A stretch of 64,000 bases of DNA from Lomentospora prolificans (taxonomy: Eukaryota; Ascomycota; Sordariomycetes; Microascales; Microascaceae), in the NCBI GenBank assembly GCA_029532625.1, contig JARFXM010000008.1, positions 2,790,001-2,854,000 of the forward strand, written 5' to 3'. Shown here one piece after another: positions 10,619 through 23,614 of the stretch (position 1 is its first letter; the number at the start of each line of letters is the position of its first letter). The notes under the pieces are model-generated. The model was not told the DNA's origin. It saw nothing but the letters and a program-made list of their open reading frames with translations, and made no database searches. A program made the translations under genes and the position numbers.

Positions 10619-10708
10619 GTCTCGCGCTTTCAGGGGAAAGATAGGATTGTCAACATTGAGTGAGAAGGGAAAAGTGTGGGAAAGTGTTGTCCCGTTTCTT
10701 GCGACAAG

Positions 10709-12392
10709 ATGCTGAGCCAATCGATGCCGACAGCATCACTTGCTGCTAGCGCCGTAATAGTGCTCGCCGCCATCGTCTTCAGATATCTCCTGTCAACCCG
10801 GCGCCCGAAAGACTTCCCGCCAGGACCACCAACAATCCTTGGTATCGGCAATCTCCACCAAATCCCGCTCAAGCAGCCCTTCCGCAAATTCCACGAGTGG
10901 TCCAAGACATACGGAGACATCATAGGGCTCAAGGTCGGCCCGGCCAACGTCGTCATTCTTCACAGCCCCGAGTACGTGAGGGAGCTGTTCGAGAATCGCG
11001 GTGCCATTTATTCCGGCCGCCCCTACAGCTATATACCTTCTGAGCACGTGTATGGTGAGCACGGCGACAAACATATCCTCAATGTCCAGAATGGATTGTT
11101 CCTGCGCCGGTGGCGTGCTGCCGTGTCCTACCTCGTTGGCCCCGTCGGTCTGAAGCGGAGCCTCCGCATCCAAGAAGCCACGGCTGCGACACTAGTCTAC
11201 CGGCTTCTGGACACCAAAAATTACCAAGATTCGCTCCACCAAATAAAGCACTGGGCACTGTCCACACCTCTGCTCGCCATCACCGGCCAGCGGCTCGAGG
11301 ATCGGGGACAAGCGTTTTCGGACCGTTTCTTCGAAGCTCAGCATAAATGGCTTGAGCTCCTCGAACCTGGCAATTCGCCTCCGGTGGATTTCTTCCCGTT
11401 CTTGCGCTGGGTTCCCGAGGCTTTCGCGGGTTGGAAGACCAAGGCGCGATATGTACGCGAGTACATGCTTGACGAATACTTCAGCTATCTAGACACCGCC
11501 AAGAAACTGCAAGCTGACCGCGAAAGCCATCTCGCTTCGCAGGCATCCCCCTCTTTGATGACCAAGATACTTGAAGATGGCGACGGCGACAAGAATGGCG
11601 GGAAGGCATTCACAGACGCAGAAGTCGCCTATCTAGGCGGCGGCCTGCTCGACGCCGCCATTGACACTACTTGGGCTACGCTGATGAACGCCATAATGTT
11701 GTTGGCAGCCCATCCTGAAATTCAGCAGAGGGCATTCGAGGAGGTCAGTAAAGTATGCCCCGCCAGAGCCCCATCTGCCGACGATATGGAACGGCTACCC
11801 TATATCCGAGCCTGCATGTTGGAGGTAAGTGCGATTCCGCTTCAGAGCATAGTGAATTAAATATCTAACCGGATAGACTTTCCGCCTCCGTCCACCCGCC
11901 CCTAATGGGCTACCGCACGTTCTCGACCGCGACGATACCTTCAACGGCTACAAAATCCCCAAAGGCACCACAGTCTTGGCGAATGTGTGGGGAATCCAGC
12001 GCAACGAAGAAGAATACAATGACCCAGAAGCCTTCCAACCCGAACGATACATCCTGCACCCGCTCGGCCTCAGGCCCGGCATTGAGGCTAGTCCAGGGCG
12101 AAAGGCGACCTACACCTTTGGCGCGGGTCGCAGGATTTGCCCGGGCGAGCAATTTGCGGAGAATTCCGTTATTCTGATGCTCTCCAAGCTCCTCTGGGCC
12201 TATCAAATCGTCGCGCCGGAACAGCTTAATATCGCGGTAGAGATAGGGTTTACCACCGGCTTGGTCTTGGCCCCGAAGCCGTTCAACGTTAAGTTCGTCC
12301 TGAGGGACGAAGCGAAGAGGCAGCCTATCATCGCCGACTATAACAATAGCGTGTTATCCGAGACAGCCCCAGAGCTTCACGATACTCGCTAA
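10709..12392 (+). CDS. Cytochrome P450 monooxygenase
   Basis: Two exons, 10709-11824 and 11877-12392 (52-base intron), 543 residues. Start at MLSQSMPTASLAASAV, followed by one hydrophobic membrane anchor (SAVIVLAAIVFRYLL) and the proline-rich hinge DFPPGPPTILGIGNL. I-helix motif DAAIDTTWATL; ExxR motif E372-T-F-R375, whose Glu is the last codon of exon 1; PERF-like motif FQPERY; heme loop FGAGRRICPGE with the axial Cys at 460. These are the complete class II microsomal P450 signatures, so an ER-bound haem monooxygenase is certain. The DFPPGPP/GIGNL start and general order resemble the CYP families often drawn on for O-methylsterigmatocystin-like oxidoreductases, but the substrate cannot be read. 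No other secondary-metabolism gene sits beside it. Confidence 0.94.
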
Positions 12393-13079
12393 CTGGGTGA
12401 GACTGGGGTACGGGACGGGCCTGATATTATAACCCGATGGAGAGCAGAGCAATCACAGCCACAGTGTAGATGATAGACCCCGCACAGCCTCTGAGCCGGA
12501 GTGTCGGTTTTGGCCCCCCTGGCTAAAGTTCAGATAGATTGATCGACGAAGATTTCGATTCGGCTTATTATATTTTACGGCGAATGAATGCGTCCCAAAC
12601 AGGCAAGTCGTGTAAGGGTGGGGAAGGTTGTAAGAAAGTAAAAGAACCAGAAAGAAGGATGGCGGAAAAGAAAGAAAAAAAAACATACGATCGGATCAAC
12701 TTCGTATCACGCTTCATATAACAGAATGGTTTAGATTAATTTCTTCTGCTTTTGTCACATTAAGCTCTCTAATGAGCTTAACTCCCTATGCGGAAATGCG
12801 GCTATTGACATGTGGAAGCTTCTTTTTCGCCCTCTCAGACTGGTGCTAGCTTGACACTTGACTATATCGAAACTTCTACTTTGAGATCTCCCCTTCCATG
12901 TGATGTGTGATGCTGTGATTCCATGCCCTTTATCGGAATAACCAAAAAAAAAAAAAAAAAATCCAATCCTTCTACTCGATTCCCATAAATTCAACCCAAA
13001 AATGCTGCTCGGCGGCTTTGTCTGCGAAACACTAAACTCTAGGAAGGCGATGCACTATCCGAGATCCCGGGTTTTATTA
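12393..13079. other. Intergenic region between convergent genes
   Basis: Shared 3' flank of the P450 (+) and the tmpA-like gene (-). It includes an A/G-rich stretch around 12600-12690 and an 18-base A run. No coding signal. Confidence 0.4.
12944..12961. repeat. Homopolymer A18
   Basis: Uninterrupted run of 18 A in the intergenic region. Its length may vary or be misassembled. Confidence 0.8.
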
Positions 13080-15292
13080 TTAGAAGTCCCACAGAGTGCC
13101 GAATGCGTGTAATCCAGCTGTGTTTCAAGGGTTAGCGAATGCTTTCCGAAATAATGAAAAAAAAAAAATTCTGGGGAAATAAAGGAAGAGAAAAAAAAAA
13201 GAAAAGAAAAAATTGGGGGCGGAACGGGAACGAAACGGAAACGTACCTGCAGCGCAACCCTGCATCATCTCATCGTTGCCCTGCATGTTGGAGGTGATGA
13301 AAATGACTTCAGCGCCGAAGCTGTCCCAGGTCTCCTTGAGGAGCGCCACGGTATCCGGACGACCGCCTCGCTTCTTCGAGTCCCAGAGGATCATGCGTTC
13401 GGGCTCGATGTGGTTGTGGATGAGGCCAGTAATAGTAGGCCCGAAAGTCTTTTCCTGATCAGAACCGATCCAAATAAGGAACCTTGACAAATGTTAGGAA
13501 CGAATTCTGGATGTTTCAAATGTTCGCTTGGAGGAGTGCTTCATACCAGTTGGGGCTCTGGATGCAGGTGGAGAGCGCAGCGCCAATCCCGGTTCCGGTG
13601 CAGATGCGGATTCCTCTCTTGAACATGGCCGAAGCATGTCCGACACCAGCTATATTCTTGCTATTAGTCTCAACCACGTTTCCTGTTTTTTTAGACACGG
13701 AGCTTGATGTGACCTTACCGAACTTGAGCTCTCGAGTCCACACGAACTTGGGGGGATCATCAACGAGGCCCTTGGTGAAGTCGCCCTGGACACCGCAAAT
13801 CATGTAGTGACATCCAGACTTTCGGCCCTCGCTAATTATGCCGAACGCGTGGTATTCCATTACGGAAGTACGGCTGATGCGGCCCAGGAGACCTTGTTGC
13901 ATGCCACGTTCGAAGCGGAGGATGGCGACCTTGGGTGACGGCTAGAAAGCGCGTGTTAGCCAAACGCAACGAATAGGGGCGATTGTCACTGTTACGTACA
14001 ATTTCGACAGTCACTGGGACCTTGCGAAGGGTGACCCAGGGAATTAGGACGCTAGAGAACGGACGTAAGCATTAATATTAACACACGTAAAATGGAGGTC
14101 GGCAAGCAGGGACGTCTTACAATACGGTCATGAAGACGGCGAACCAGAACTCCTGCGCGCTGAGGAGAAACTCGGCATCGATTCGCCAGTGGCCAAGTTT
14201 AATGTCGTAAAAGTTGCCCAAGATGACAAAAATCCAAGTAGCCTACACCGGACATTAGAACCAAATTCGGAATTTCATTTCAGCTGGTAATCGTACCGCG
14301 AGACCGAGCCAGCCGATAAATCGATGGTGGCCCTCAAACACGTTGTGGTAGTTGCTAGTAACACACAAGTTAGCATATTATACCAGTGGCCGGGTACGTG
14401 AAATGACCTACTTTCGAACCCATGGGAAAGCGCTGAGAATGGAAATGAGAACGAGGACATTGGTGATGACGCCAGCGACGATGACGGTAACGTGTTGGAC
14501 GGACTGATGTCGAATGATGTCGACAATCTTGAACACGAGCCAGCTATTAAAATTGTTGTTAGCTCTAGTTTGCACCAGAAACAAAAAAATCGTAAGACTC
14601 CTCTTACCCAGCACCGGAAAGCGCACACCCGGAGTGGATGCCTCCGACGTGTTGCAAAACCGAAGTTGCTGCCAGCTTGATGCATATCGGAGCCCACTAG
14701 TGAACCAACCTCTTTGTTAATATTTTTGGCTGGCGTGGAAGAGAGGGGGGGGAAAGGGGGATAAACGTACGCTTCGCAAGCCGTAGATGGCAATGGTGTA
14801 CAAGATTCGCAAAAACAGCTCGTTTCGCATCAAGATGGCGCAGAGGAGATTGCCCAGCACCAAAGCACCGAGATGGTTTTCGGCGTACTTGAACTTTCCG
14901 AGGGCGGCCATGATAATGCCGGTGATGTTCAATAAGACGACAAAAGTAAAGAACTTCCGGTACGTGTTGAACCAGAGCCCGAAGCGAATCCACCGGCTAA
15001 CCTTGGGCTTGCTCTTCCTCGCGGGCTTCTTGACGGGCTCGGGCGGAGCTTTGAAACCTTGAGGCCATGATAGCGAGAGCTCGGGGACGCTGGAGAAGGG
15101 CGTGATGCCTTCGTGGATCGGAGACAGCGGCCACAGGTTGGTGTCGATGTGCAGAGACCTCTTCTTCTCCGAACGTATATGAGGCGGGAGTGCGGGGAGA
15201 CGGTCGATATGCTCGACCATTCCCTTTTCTGCGTCGTCGAAGTCTTGACTGAGGCCGCCATTGGCTTTGCCCTGAGACCAAGGTGAAGACAT
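13080..15292 (-). CDS. tmpA: TmpA-like integral membrane protein with ferredoxin-reductase-like C-terminal half
   Basis: Ten exons on the minus strand: 14771-15292, 14608-14696, 14412-14543, 14297-14354, 14121-14242, 14000-14051, 13719-13941, 13547-13649, 13247-13482, 13080-13117; 524 residues. The last exon is only 38 bases and encodes the conserved terminus LHAFGTLWDF; it is reached across a 129-base intron full of A/T runs. The N-terminal third is soluble, then several membrane segments follow: LGALVLGNLLCAILMRN, the region around ALSGAGWLVFKIVDIIR, ITNVLVLISILSAFPWV, and QEFWFAVFMTVFVLIPWV. The C-terminal half (VMEYHAFGIISEG, GTGIGAALSTCIQSPNW, FLIWIGSDQEKTFG) has the look of an FAD/NAD(P) ferredoxin-reductase-like module. 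It matches what I recall of Aspergillus nidulans TmpA, a membrane flavoprotein linked to induction of conidiation, and related membrane domains of NRPS-like proteins. The signalling role is by homology only. Confidence 0.88.
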
Positions 15293-18200
15293 GTCGAGTC
15301 CTTCGAGACGCAGACTCGAAAAGAAAGGCGAAGCAGCGAATGAAGTTGAAAACCCCTAGGCGACAGAACAAAAAAGGAAAGCACGCAAAATAAAAAGACG
15401 TCAAGACGCAGGGATGTTGTGCACAGAGTGTGAGGCTGGAACCAGTCGCAGGGGTTCTATGGTTGTTCTTCAATGGTCGCCGACAAAGAGAGGGTGTAGA
15501 GGGGGCCAGGTATGATGCATTCGATCCAGACTTGAATTAAAAGAGTAACGATGGGGGCAGGGATGGGGGCCTAGGAGAAAAAGGAAAGAAAAAGGGAGCT
15601 GACTCTAATCCTACAACGTTCCAAGATCCAGAGTTCGCAACTTCGGTTCCGACGACCCGCGGGGGAAGTGGATGGGCTGTTGCGAGCGCTGGCCAAGACG
15701 ATGTGGGGGAGAGGTTCTTTTTTTCTTTTTTAACTTTTTGTTTTTCTTGTTTGTCAGGGAGGGTTACATGGGGAAACCGGGAGCTGATATTTCCAGAATC
15801 CAGACAGGACGAACCATCCACGTTTAAGGGGGCCGTCTTTTTGAATAAGGAACTCGGCGGCCACGGAGGAGATAGACCAGATAACGTGAGCCTCCCCCCC
15901 CCCCAGGGCCGGACCCAGGATGCCGCAGAGGTGCAAGCAAGCAGGCATATACCGACTTACTGCCAAGGAACAAATAAACTTGTCGGCGCCAATAGGCTAT
16001 GTGGAGTGTGGCAGACAGATTTGCCGGCTTCCTCGAGTGGGCATGGTGCGCTCCCCAGGCAATTGTAGGCCGCGCTCGCCGGACTGCCGACCCCGTAGTC
16101 TCAATTATGTCGTCAGATGCATATTTGAAGCGAAATTGTTATTGTTCATGCCACTGGCCACAGGCTGGGCTGCCGTCATTTGTGCAATTATGTGGTGGTG
16201 GCTGTTCCTCCGCAAGTTTTTGGCAAAGGTCCATTAAAGCTCCGATTATCCATATTAACCCCAGATTCGGGGGCGGAATCTGCACCTCCACAGAGTGACA
16301 CGTGGGGGAGACCGGCAGAGTTCGAACACACTCTTTTTGAGGCCGGCCGCCTTTCCAGGCTTACAGCCTGAGCAAACAGTTGGCACACCCAACGACCCGA
16401 TTCGGGCGAATGGGTTCGAAAGAAGGGCCAAAGGGTGTTGGACAGACAAGCTGTATCCCATCTGCTGATAGCGGCGCGCGCCGACGAAGCAGATCGTCGC
16501 GATTCACCACCTTCCCTACGCGTTGGATGCTAATAAAAGTCTCTCGCTCGCCGCCCACCCTCGGACATTCTCATTAACCCCTTGACCTCGTTTTTCTCCC
16601 CCTTGCCACCCTCCCCCCAAGCTGAGAATCTTATCATAATAATAGAAGCTATATACGATGTATAGGGCCAGCCCGGGGCAGGCTTGTTTCCCCGCCGCCG
16701 CCTTTGCCATGCCCTCCACTGCACCTCCACTCCTCCCCCTTCTCATGTATAGTTAATCTTTTTAATCGCTGCAGTGGCGATCCCGCCCCTGGCCAGGGCC
16801 GGTAGCTGATAGGGACTGCCCGGAGAAGGCCAGCAGTTCGTCAAGTCCAAAACCCACCAACAGGAACAAGCTGATTCCGGGGCGGGCTGGCGGCGGAACC
16901 GACGGGCCGGGTGGTGGTCACACACATTGGCCAGCCCAGTCTTTGTCTTGCCCAAATGGACTCCACAGGTTCTTCGCATTTTCCTGAACGGGATACGTGT
17001 GCGTCTGTGGGCAGCCATCCCGCCAACCTGATTTTCCCATTCGGCCGCACTCCTTGCTGAAACCCTCCTTGCATCTCCCTCTCTCTGTTTCCCCTAGGTC
17101 CAGTCCTCCATTCCCGCACCTTTGCCCACCACCACCCATCCCAGAGCCCAAACCTTCCCCTGCCAAGTCAATGACGTCTACGGGATGCGGCTGAACCTTG
17201 TTGCTGTTTTGCAGATCATGTGGCCCCCCCTTCTACCTTAATTCCAACCCTTTGCGTCGTCTCGTAGATGGGGTTTGCATTTAATATTTCATTCGGCCTT
17301 TTCCGCGATGCTTATTTTTTTTTTGTTCTTCTTTGTTCCGTCCTCTTGCCCTCTCTCCAGTCCCATCTGACCCGAATTTTTCCACATCACTCGCAAAGGT
17401 AGCAGTCGGCGGCTTCCTCGGAGGCCCTAAAGCCGTGCCGTCCCTTGGTCACGGGAAGCTACAGAGTTTACCTGTCTCTTAGTTCTTCCACCATTGGTAG
17501 CCAATCCCCCACGCTCACCACGCTCACTGCGCTTGAGAAACACGCCACCAGAGTAAATAATAGCATTGGCGCAAGCATGCAGGGTCGGCGAGTGTTGTCA
17601 AAATAACCTCACAATTAGATTTTTCCCTCAATAACACTAAGCCCTTCGTTCGTCATACCCTAGGGTCGTTCCTTCGCCCCCAAGGCCTCTCCCCGCCAGC
17701 CCTGGCGTCGGAGTGCGGCCGACCATGGCACAGCCAAGACCAGCAACCAACAAGCCAAGACGAACGATGCTACCCACCTAATATAGCGACCCACGATCGC
17801 CCCTTCATTGTATTATGTAGATATATATATTTCCAGGCCCGCCTTCCCATTTCGCTCTTTGTTCCTCCGCCTTCCCACTCAGCCACCCGTCGATTCCTTG
17901 ACTTGGCAAAAGTCTTGCGACAGAATTTCTTACGCTCTGCATATGCGGGGGAAACAAAAAAAAAAAGAAAATTCGAACAAGCAAAGGAGTGGGAACCATG
18001 GCGAGAATTTTTCCGCCTGCGGGCGCGCCAGCGACGCATTTGACTGACCACTGTACGTATGACGCATCTTGGGTAGGCCTTGGCCTGGCTGGATTTGGCC
18101 GATTGCCTCAGGTGCGATGTATCTGATCAATCACTTCATTCTCTAAATCTCCCTCAATGACTGCGAATAATCCCAAGGTCCGACATCACGCCGAAACTGC

Positions 18201-19981
18201 GGCAGCTTGTAGGATCGACGCATTCTTTGAATAAATCCGAGCTTCGAGCATTTGGTATTCGTGTCTGCCCTGCATTTAGTTTGCCGTTCGGCCGCTTATC
18301 TCTCCGAGCTCCGACGTCAAGCCGAGACCAAATGTTCTAGTATTACTTGAGACCCAGGACGAGAGGTTTGGCCACCCATTCATCTGTTTCGACGACTCGT
18401 GTCACAGTTTTGCCAGGCTATTATACTAAGGAACCTGTAATCGCGATTTTATATCACCAAGCTTAAGGGTGAACTCCAGCAACTATAATACCACTTAAAA
18501 AGATTTATGAAGTGTTCATCCCTGCATGAACTCCAGAGACTTAACGCCCTAAATTATATTGACATGTTCGTTTGATGCCCTGTGTTTCCCTGTCTCGCTT
18601 GATGAATGGCACAGTTGCGCTCGTGTGTTAAGCGCTTGTGGTGTGCATCCACGAATTTGGGACGCACAAGTGTCATGACCGCATGAGACTACGACTAAAG
18701 CTGCTCAAGTGCGTGTCATTCTCCCCCATGGAGTATTTTAACGCGCGCACAGGAACGAGCCCAGGCCAGTACTTCTCGCTCATTCGTATGTATGACGCAA
18801 GCGGATTCGCCATTTCACTAACAAACATGAGTGATTATTTTTGTGTAGGCTGTCACACTAGAGTGGAAAGCTGAGGCCTGGAGCTAGAGTAAGGTGAGTT
18901 GGCACATTCATATTACTCTAGAGTACTACCTGAGTTACATTTTCGACTTCAGAACCCTGCCAGTTTGGGTGGCTACGTAATATCACCCGCGCACCACCAG
19001 CTCTCAGTGTTGGAAAGGACCCAGTAACTCCTTTCCGTTGGCTGGCACCGGAGGACCCAGCCTCGAAGAGCAAGCTGTATAATGGAAATAACAGGGCCCT
19101 TTAGAGACGGATGACTGGGATATGATATTACCTTCGGAGAGGCACCGATGCCGACCAAGAATCGAGAGATGATGCTGATGCTTGGCAAACCTCATACCCC
19201 ATGGCCTGAAGAGTTTTGCAATCGATTTATCCTATGCAGGTTGTCCATTCACGGCACCTGCCGCTTCGTAGCACGATTCCGAAACGTGGCAGTTGTTGAA
19301 CTTGCCTACATCGGCCCTCCAGAGCATTCTTCGCGATGATATTAGCCATGGTCACCGTCAAAATAACCTGTAAATTTTCAGCCGACTTGAGTGTCTCTAG
19401 CATGAGGACTCTTGTCAGGAATGTATCATATCTTCATCCACGTCCTCACGTTCATAATTTTACAAGTATCATGCACCACTCAGTGTGGGCGCAGGCGCCG
19501 GCCGTTGAGCCATCGTCAATCTGGTCGCAGGTCCCGTCGTGCCAATGGCATTGGTAATAATTAAACTGGCCAGGAAGCACGGTAGGACCATTACATGAAA
19601 CCTCCATCCTACTAGGTTAACTAGGATACGTCCCTCTCGCCCCATTACAAGTGGCAAGCTGACTTGAGATCAAGTAGATCTATTACTCAAGATATTAGAT
19701 ATGGTCGCACTAGGGGTATAAGGACCTACCCGCCATGAGGTGCCCATAGATAGGTTCAGGAATAGTAAGCACAACTTAGTGATAGCCAGTGACCAGAATC
19801 TACTCATTATTACAGCATTGCCTGTGTCGAGCTCAGTTCAATATAGACTATGAAAGTATTTTCCCCCTGGGGCAGTACAGTCTTATTTACATATGACATA
19901 GGTTTAATCCGACACGAAATCCGGGTAGCGTAACCCTGGTTCGCCGCTCGCCCACCAACTTCGGAGTGCGGCGAAGAGAGT
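15293..19981. other. Long gene-free region upstream of tmpA
   Basis: 4.7 kb without a convincing gene. The part from about 16550 to 18000 is strongly C/T-rich on the plus strand with many short CT, poly-C and poly-T stretches (for example C11 at 15894-15904), which resembles leader or promoter DNA. A doubtful minus-strand MFS relic lies at 18970-19657. It could hold non-coding transcripts; the sequence alone does not show one. Confidence 0.5.
18970..19657 (-). pseudogene. Possible MFS sugar-transporter relic
   Basis: Short minus-strand fragments in different frames recall a sugar porter: a hydrophobic segment MVLPCFLASLIITNAIGTTG (about 19535-19600), then ISRFLVGIGASPKVISYP (about 19115-19175), like the conserved GRFLVGIGA block before transmembrane helix 4. 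Stops interrupt the frames between them, and no complete domain remains. The order and strand fit one decayed gene, but the matches are short. Confidence 0.25.
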
Positions 19982-21578
19982 CTAGGCCTTCCTGGAAAGG
20001 AGGTAGATCTCACCCTCGCTAGCGTTATCGCTACCGACAAAAAGCCCACGACCAGCAGGGTCCCAGGTAGAGGCCGTAAGACGGAAGCAATTGCTCATGG
20101 TCAAACCGTTGGCGGTGCAGCTTCCAGGGTTGGAGGCACCAAAGATGTCCTTGTATCCCTCGCGGCTGTCGGCGGGAGCGACGGGGTCGTACTGGCCGTT
20201 CTCCAGTTTGGTGAAGGGGATCTCGACGACCTTGAAGCCGGTGGCGGGCTGGCGGTTCCAGGAGCCGTGGAAGGTGACGTACATGTTGGAGGCGTCGGAG
20301 TCGAAAGCGTTCCAGATGGGGGCGCTGTGGGCCTGGAAGGTGAGGCGCGGCTTGATTGCCTTGTCGTTGCAACTGGCATCAGTGTTGCCACCCTGGGAGT
20401 TGATGACGAAGTGGTCGCCAGTCTTGAGACGGCCCTGGAAGGGGGTAGGGTCCCAGACGGAGAAGCAGTCGGGATATCCGAAGAACTGATCCCTGGACTT
20501 GGTGGGATCACCCACTGAATACGGAGTTTTGTTAATTATTGGTTCAACCAGATTTGAGGAGTGCAGGCATGTGGCTTACAGAAGTTGAGCTTCTCGGCAG
20601 GGTTGTCGATGTGAATATCAGCGCCGTTCAGCCTGAAATCCTGCAGCCACTGAGTTAGTACCATGGCGACAAGGCCAATTCGGTATAAGTTATTCAATTC
20701 AATTGTGAAACTTACATCACCGCTGTTCTCAACACCCCAGACCATACCGTTGGGGTCGGCGGTGAAGCCAATCTCATTACGAAGGCCATAGGCGAATACC
20801 TCGCCGCCGGTCTTGTAGTTGTATCCGCCAGCCGGAACCTTGTCCATGTCGAAGATCTTGATAATGGCTCGCCCAGTGGCCGCCTGCGCGGACTGCATGT
20901 CCAAGTTGGAGTTGCTGCCGACTTGAAGCATGACCAAGTTGGGGGAGGTAGGGGAGACGAGGAGGTTCCTGGTCGAGTGGATACCGGTATCCATGCCGTT
21001 GACGACGGTCTGCTTGTTAGTCACTGTCCTTGTAGCAGGATCGTAAGTCCAAGACATGGCCGCTCGCTCGGAACTAGCGTAAAGAGTCTTGCCATCGGGA
21101 GTAAGGGCAAGGCCGTGGTTGAGGGAAATGTCCGAGATCAACATTTGGCTGCTGGCAACGCAGCCGTCCGCGCCAAAGGTGTGGATCGAGATGCCCTTCC
21201 TAGCCTCCGAAACAAGCATGTTGCCCTCGGTATCGAAAACGATCGTCCGGACGCCCTGCAGGCCTCCAGCGATCTTGATGACATTCCAGGCGGGATCGAC
21301 CGTGTACTGCGGGAAGCGCATGGCGGCAACGCCTGTGCATGTAGTCGGGACGGGGAGCTGTTCGACCTGGGCGACGACATATCCTGCAAAAAAAATTTTC
21401 CAAGTCAGAATTCCAGTTTGGTTTTCATTCTTTCCGGCATCACTCTCGGCTCGAGCTCCATTTTCCATTTTTTCTTTTCCCTTCATTTTTCTTTCTCCCG
21501 CAATGCGAAGATCGACGATTGTGACGTACCAGCGCCGAGGAAAGCGGCTACAGCCGCGGTTATGCCAAGGAGTTGCAT
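19982..21578 (-). CDS. Secreted PQQ-type pyranose/L-sorbosone dehydrogenase (AA12-like)
   Basis: Four exons on the minus strand: 21530-21578, 20716-21383, 20580-20640, 19982-20514; 436 residues. The 49-base first exon begins MQLLGITAAVAAFLGAG and completes a signal peptide with the next exon (YVVAQ), so the enzyme is secreted. The body reads as a six-bladed beta-propeller: GVRTIVFDTEGNMLVSEA, SLNHGLALTPDGKTLYASS, VFAYGLRNEIGFTADPNG, MVWGVENSGD, YVTFHGSWNRQPATGFKV. The motifs GLRNEIG and HGSWNR are typical of the sorbosone dehydrogenase/AA12 fold, in which a PQQ cofactor oxidises a sugar. There is no added cytochrome b or CBM1 domain. As far as is known fungi do not make PQQ, so cofactor would have to come from outside. 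No linked sugar gene. Confidence 0.88.
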
Positions 21579-23614
21579 TTTCTGGGGAAGCCTGTTACCA
21601 ACGATTCGGAGAGCGAGAAAAAACAAAAGCCAAGCGGAATCACACGCGGTTCGACGACGGGTTGACTTGGCTGGGGCAAAAGCGACCTTGGCGACCCCCA
21701 AGACAGTTAAATAGAAAAAGAAAAGCAGCCAAGCGTCTAGAAGCTCTCAAAGACGGAAACATTGGGCTCCTCCCAGTCTGCAAGAGCGTCGAAGTAGCAG
21801 CCACGCGTTCCCGCCAGGGCCATTGATTACAAGATGTTATTTGCCGGACAGCATCTGAGCAGACCGGCTAGAACGGCATAGTTTGTATTGGCTGGTCCTC
21901 TGTACTTTCACAATTTGCGTATATTGGATAGGCGTCAAAAATCTGTATGCGGGCGCGAATGAGAGAAGCTTTAGCCTCTGAGAAAATTGTGTGGTTTCGG
22001 CGGCTATTCTCACCTTAAATTGTCTCCGCAAATCGTTCCGGTGTCGAGGCTCGTTTTAGGCGGGTCAAGTTCGGTAGCCCGGTCCCGCTGTAACCTAATC
22101 CAGGCAATTGCTTTCATTGTCGTATCACGAATGCCATCACCAGGTGCCCGGAGAGGTTGCTACTCGTCGCTCGATAAGATCATTGTGTTTCGGTGCTCCG
22201 GGAAGTGTAGGTTAATATTAAAACATGTCGTATGTCGGAGGATGCTCGCCTTTCATCTCTTTTCGAAAGTCAAGCAATTAAAACGGCTGCTACAACTCAT
22301 CAGCCGTATAAGGAGGTGATGAATCCCAGCCAGCGTCGAATTCCTTGGCGATAATGCTTCGAACCAGCGAATTTCAGCAAAGGATTACTAACTGGGTACT
22401 GCCTGCTTATTTGTTTCGCCCCGATTATCGTTTCTCTTGTGCTGTCTAACACTTCTGGATTCATAGACGCATTCCGGCACGAACCGTAAAGCTAAGCTTT
22501 GGGGGTTCATCAGCGCATAGTGCACAATAATAGCTCTTGGCAGTTCGAAAGGAAACACTCGAATATTCGTTCGCATGCCAATCGTTGACACCGTCACTGG
22601 CTTGGCTCTTGACTAGGGTATCATCTTTGTGGAGTTACCCTTAAGCATGACCGAGCTGTCAGGCAAGCAGATCCTCGAAAAAGAAAAAAAAACAAAGTTT
22701 GGTTCCCTGTTGATTATTTCCGACCATTGACCCATATTTCGTGCCGTTGCCCCTCCCTCCATCCCGCTTCGATGAGGGCTTGGCATCCGGTAAAGGTTAA
22801 CTGCGTCAAAGGACGTTTTCAACCCAGCTAGCCGGAGCGGAGCGACAAAGCCCAAGGTGATCGCTCCATGTCACGGGCGAGCGTCTCTAATTCTTGTATC
22901 CCCGGGGAGTCGTAAACTGTCCGCCGTTAATTCGGACAATGACAGACCGCCTTGGCCCAAGAGTTCAAGCATTCTGCAACCGGCCGCCGATGGCATGCTG
23001 CCGTCCGGACCCATTGTACGGATGTAGTCTCGAGACGTAGTTCCAAGATTATGAATACGTGACAGAGTTGGCCTATTTCGTTAGACCTGAGTTCGGAGTC
23101 CCCGAAAGCAACAGAACTATTGGACAGCCCCAACCTGTTTCCAGCCATATTCTATAGATCCCATAGGGCCTAATACTGAAGTTCCTTCATTTGCCCGTCA
23201 ATAGCTCGCTAATAGGGGTTAAACATGTCCAAACATTCTCACCTGGGGTTTAAACATCGAACATGGCCGACTTGATGCGTTGGCAGGAATTGATGGGATT
23301 GCTTGCCGCCTATGCACTACTACAACAATTCTAACCCATAGTTGTACGTGCCTTGGCACTAATCGATCTCGAGGTTGATCCAGAAGGCAGTAGGAATTGG
23401 TCGTGTGAGAACACCAAGAGAGGAATGTCATGAGCGAGGCACGAAACAGTTCAATAAGGATTGCTGAGATTGTCCGAAGAAGCAGAGTATAGAAGGGCCA
23501 TCCTGGCCTCGAATACTCCTTGAAAGCTTGGCTCTTCGATAGGTTTCTACCATTCGAATTCATGCACGGGCTGTGTGGTCTCGTAATATAACAAAACGAT
23601 GCGCTAACAATACT
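21579..23614. other. Intergenic region
   Basis: Promoter of the AA12-like gene at the left end, with a TATTTAAC-like element around 21705 on the minus strand. The remainder has only short scattered frames with no family resemblance. Confidence 0.4.

Larger units (their letters stand above)
9532..10708. other. Intergenic region upstream of the P450
   Basis: Holds one doubtful small open frame (10179-10487, listed separately) and the P450 promoter. Nothing else is recognisable. Confidence 0.4.

Noticed and set aside
20923..21826. Two long plus-strand open frames (263 and 245 codons).
   Set aside because: Antisense to the dehydrogenase exons and promoter, and without family resemblance.
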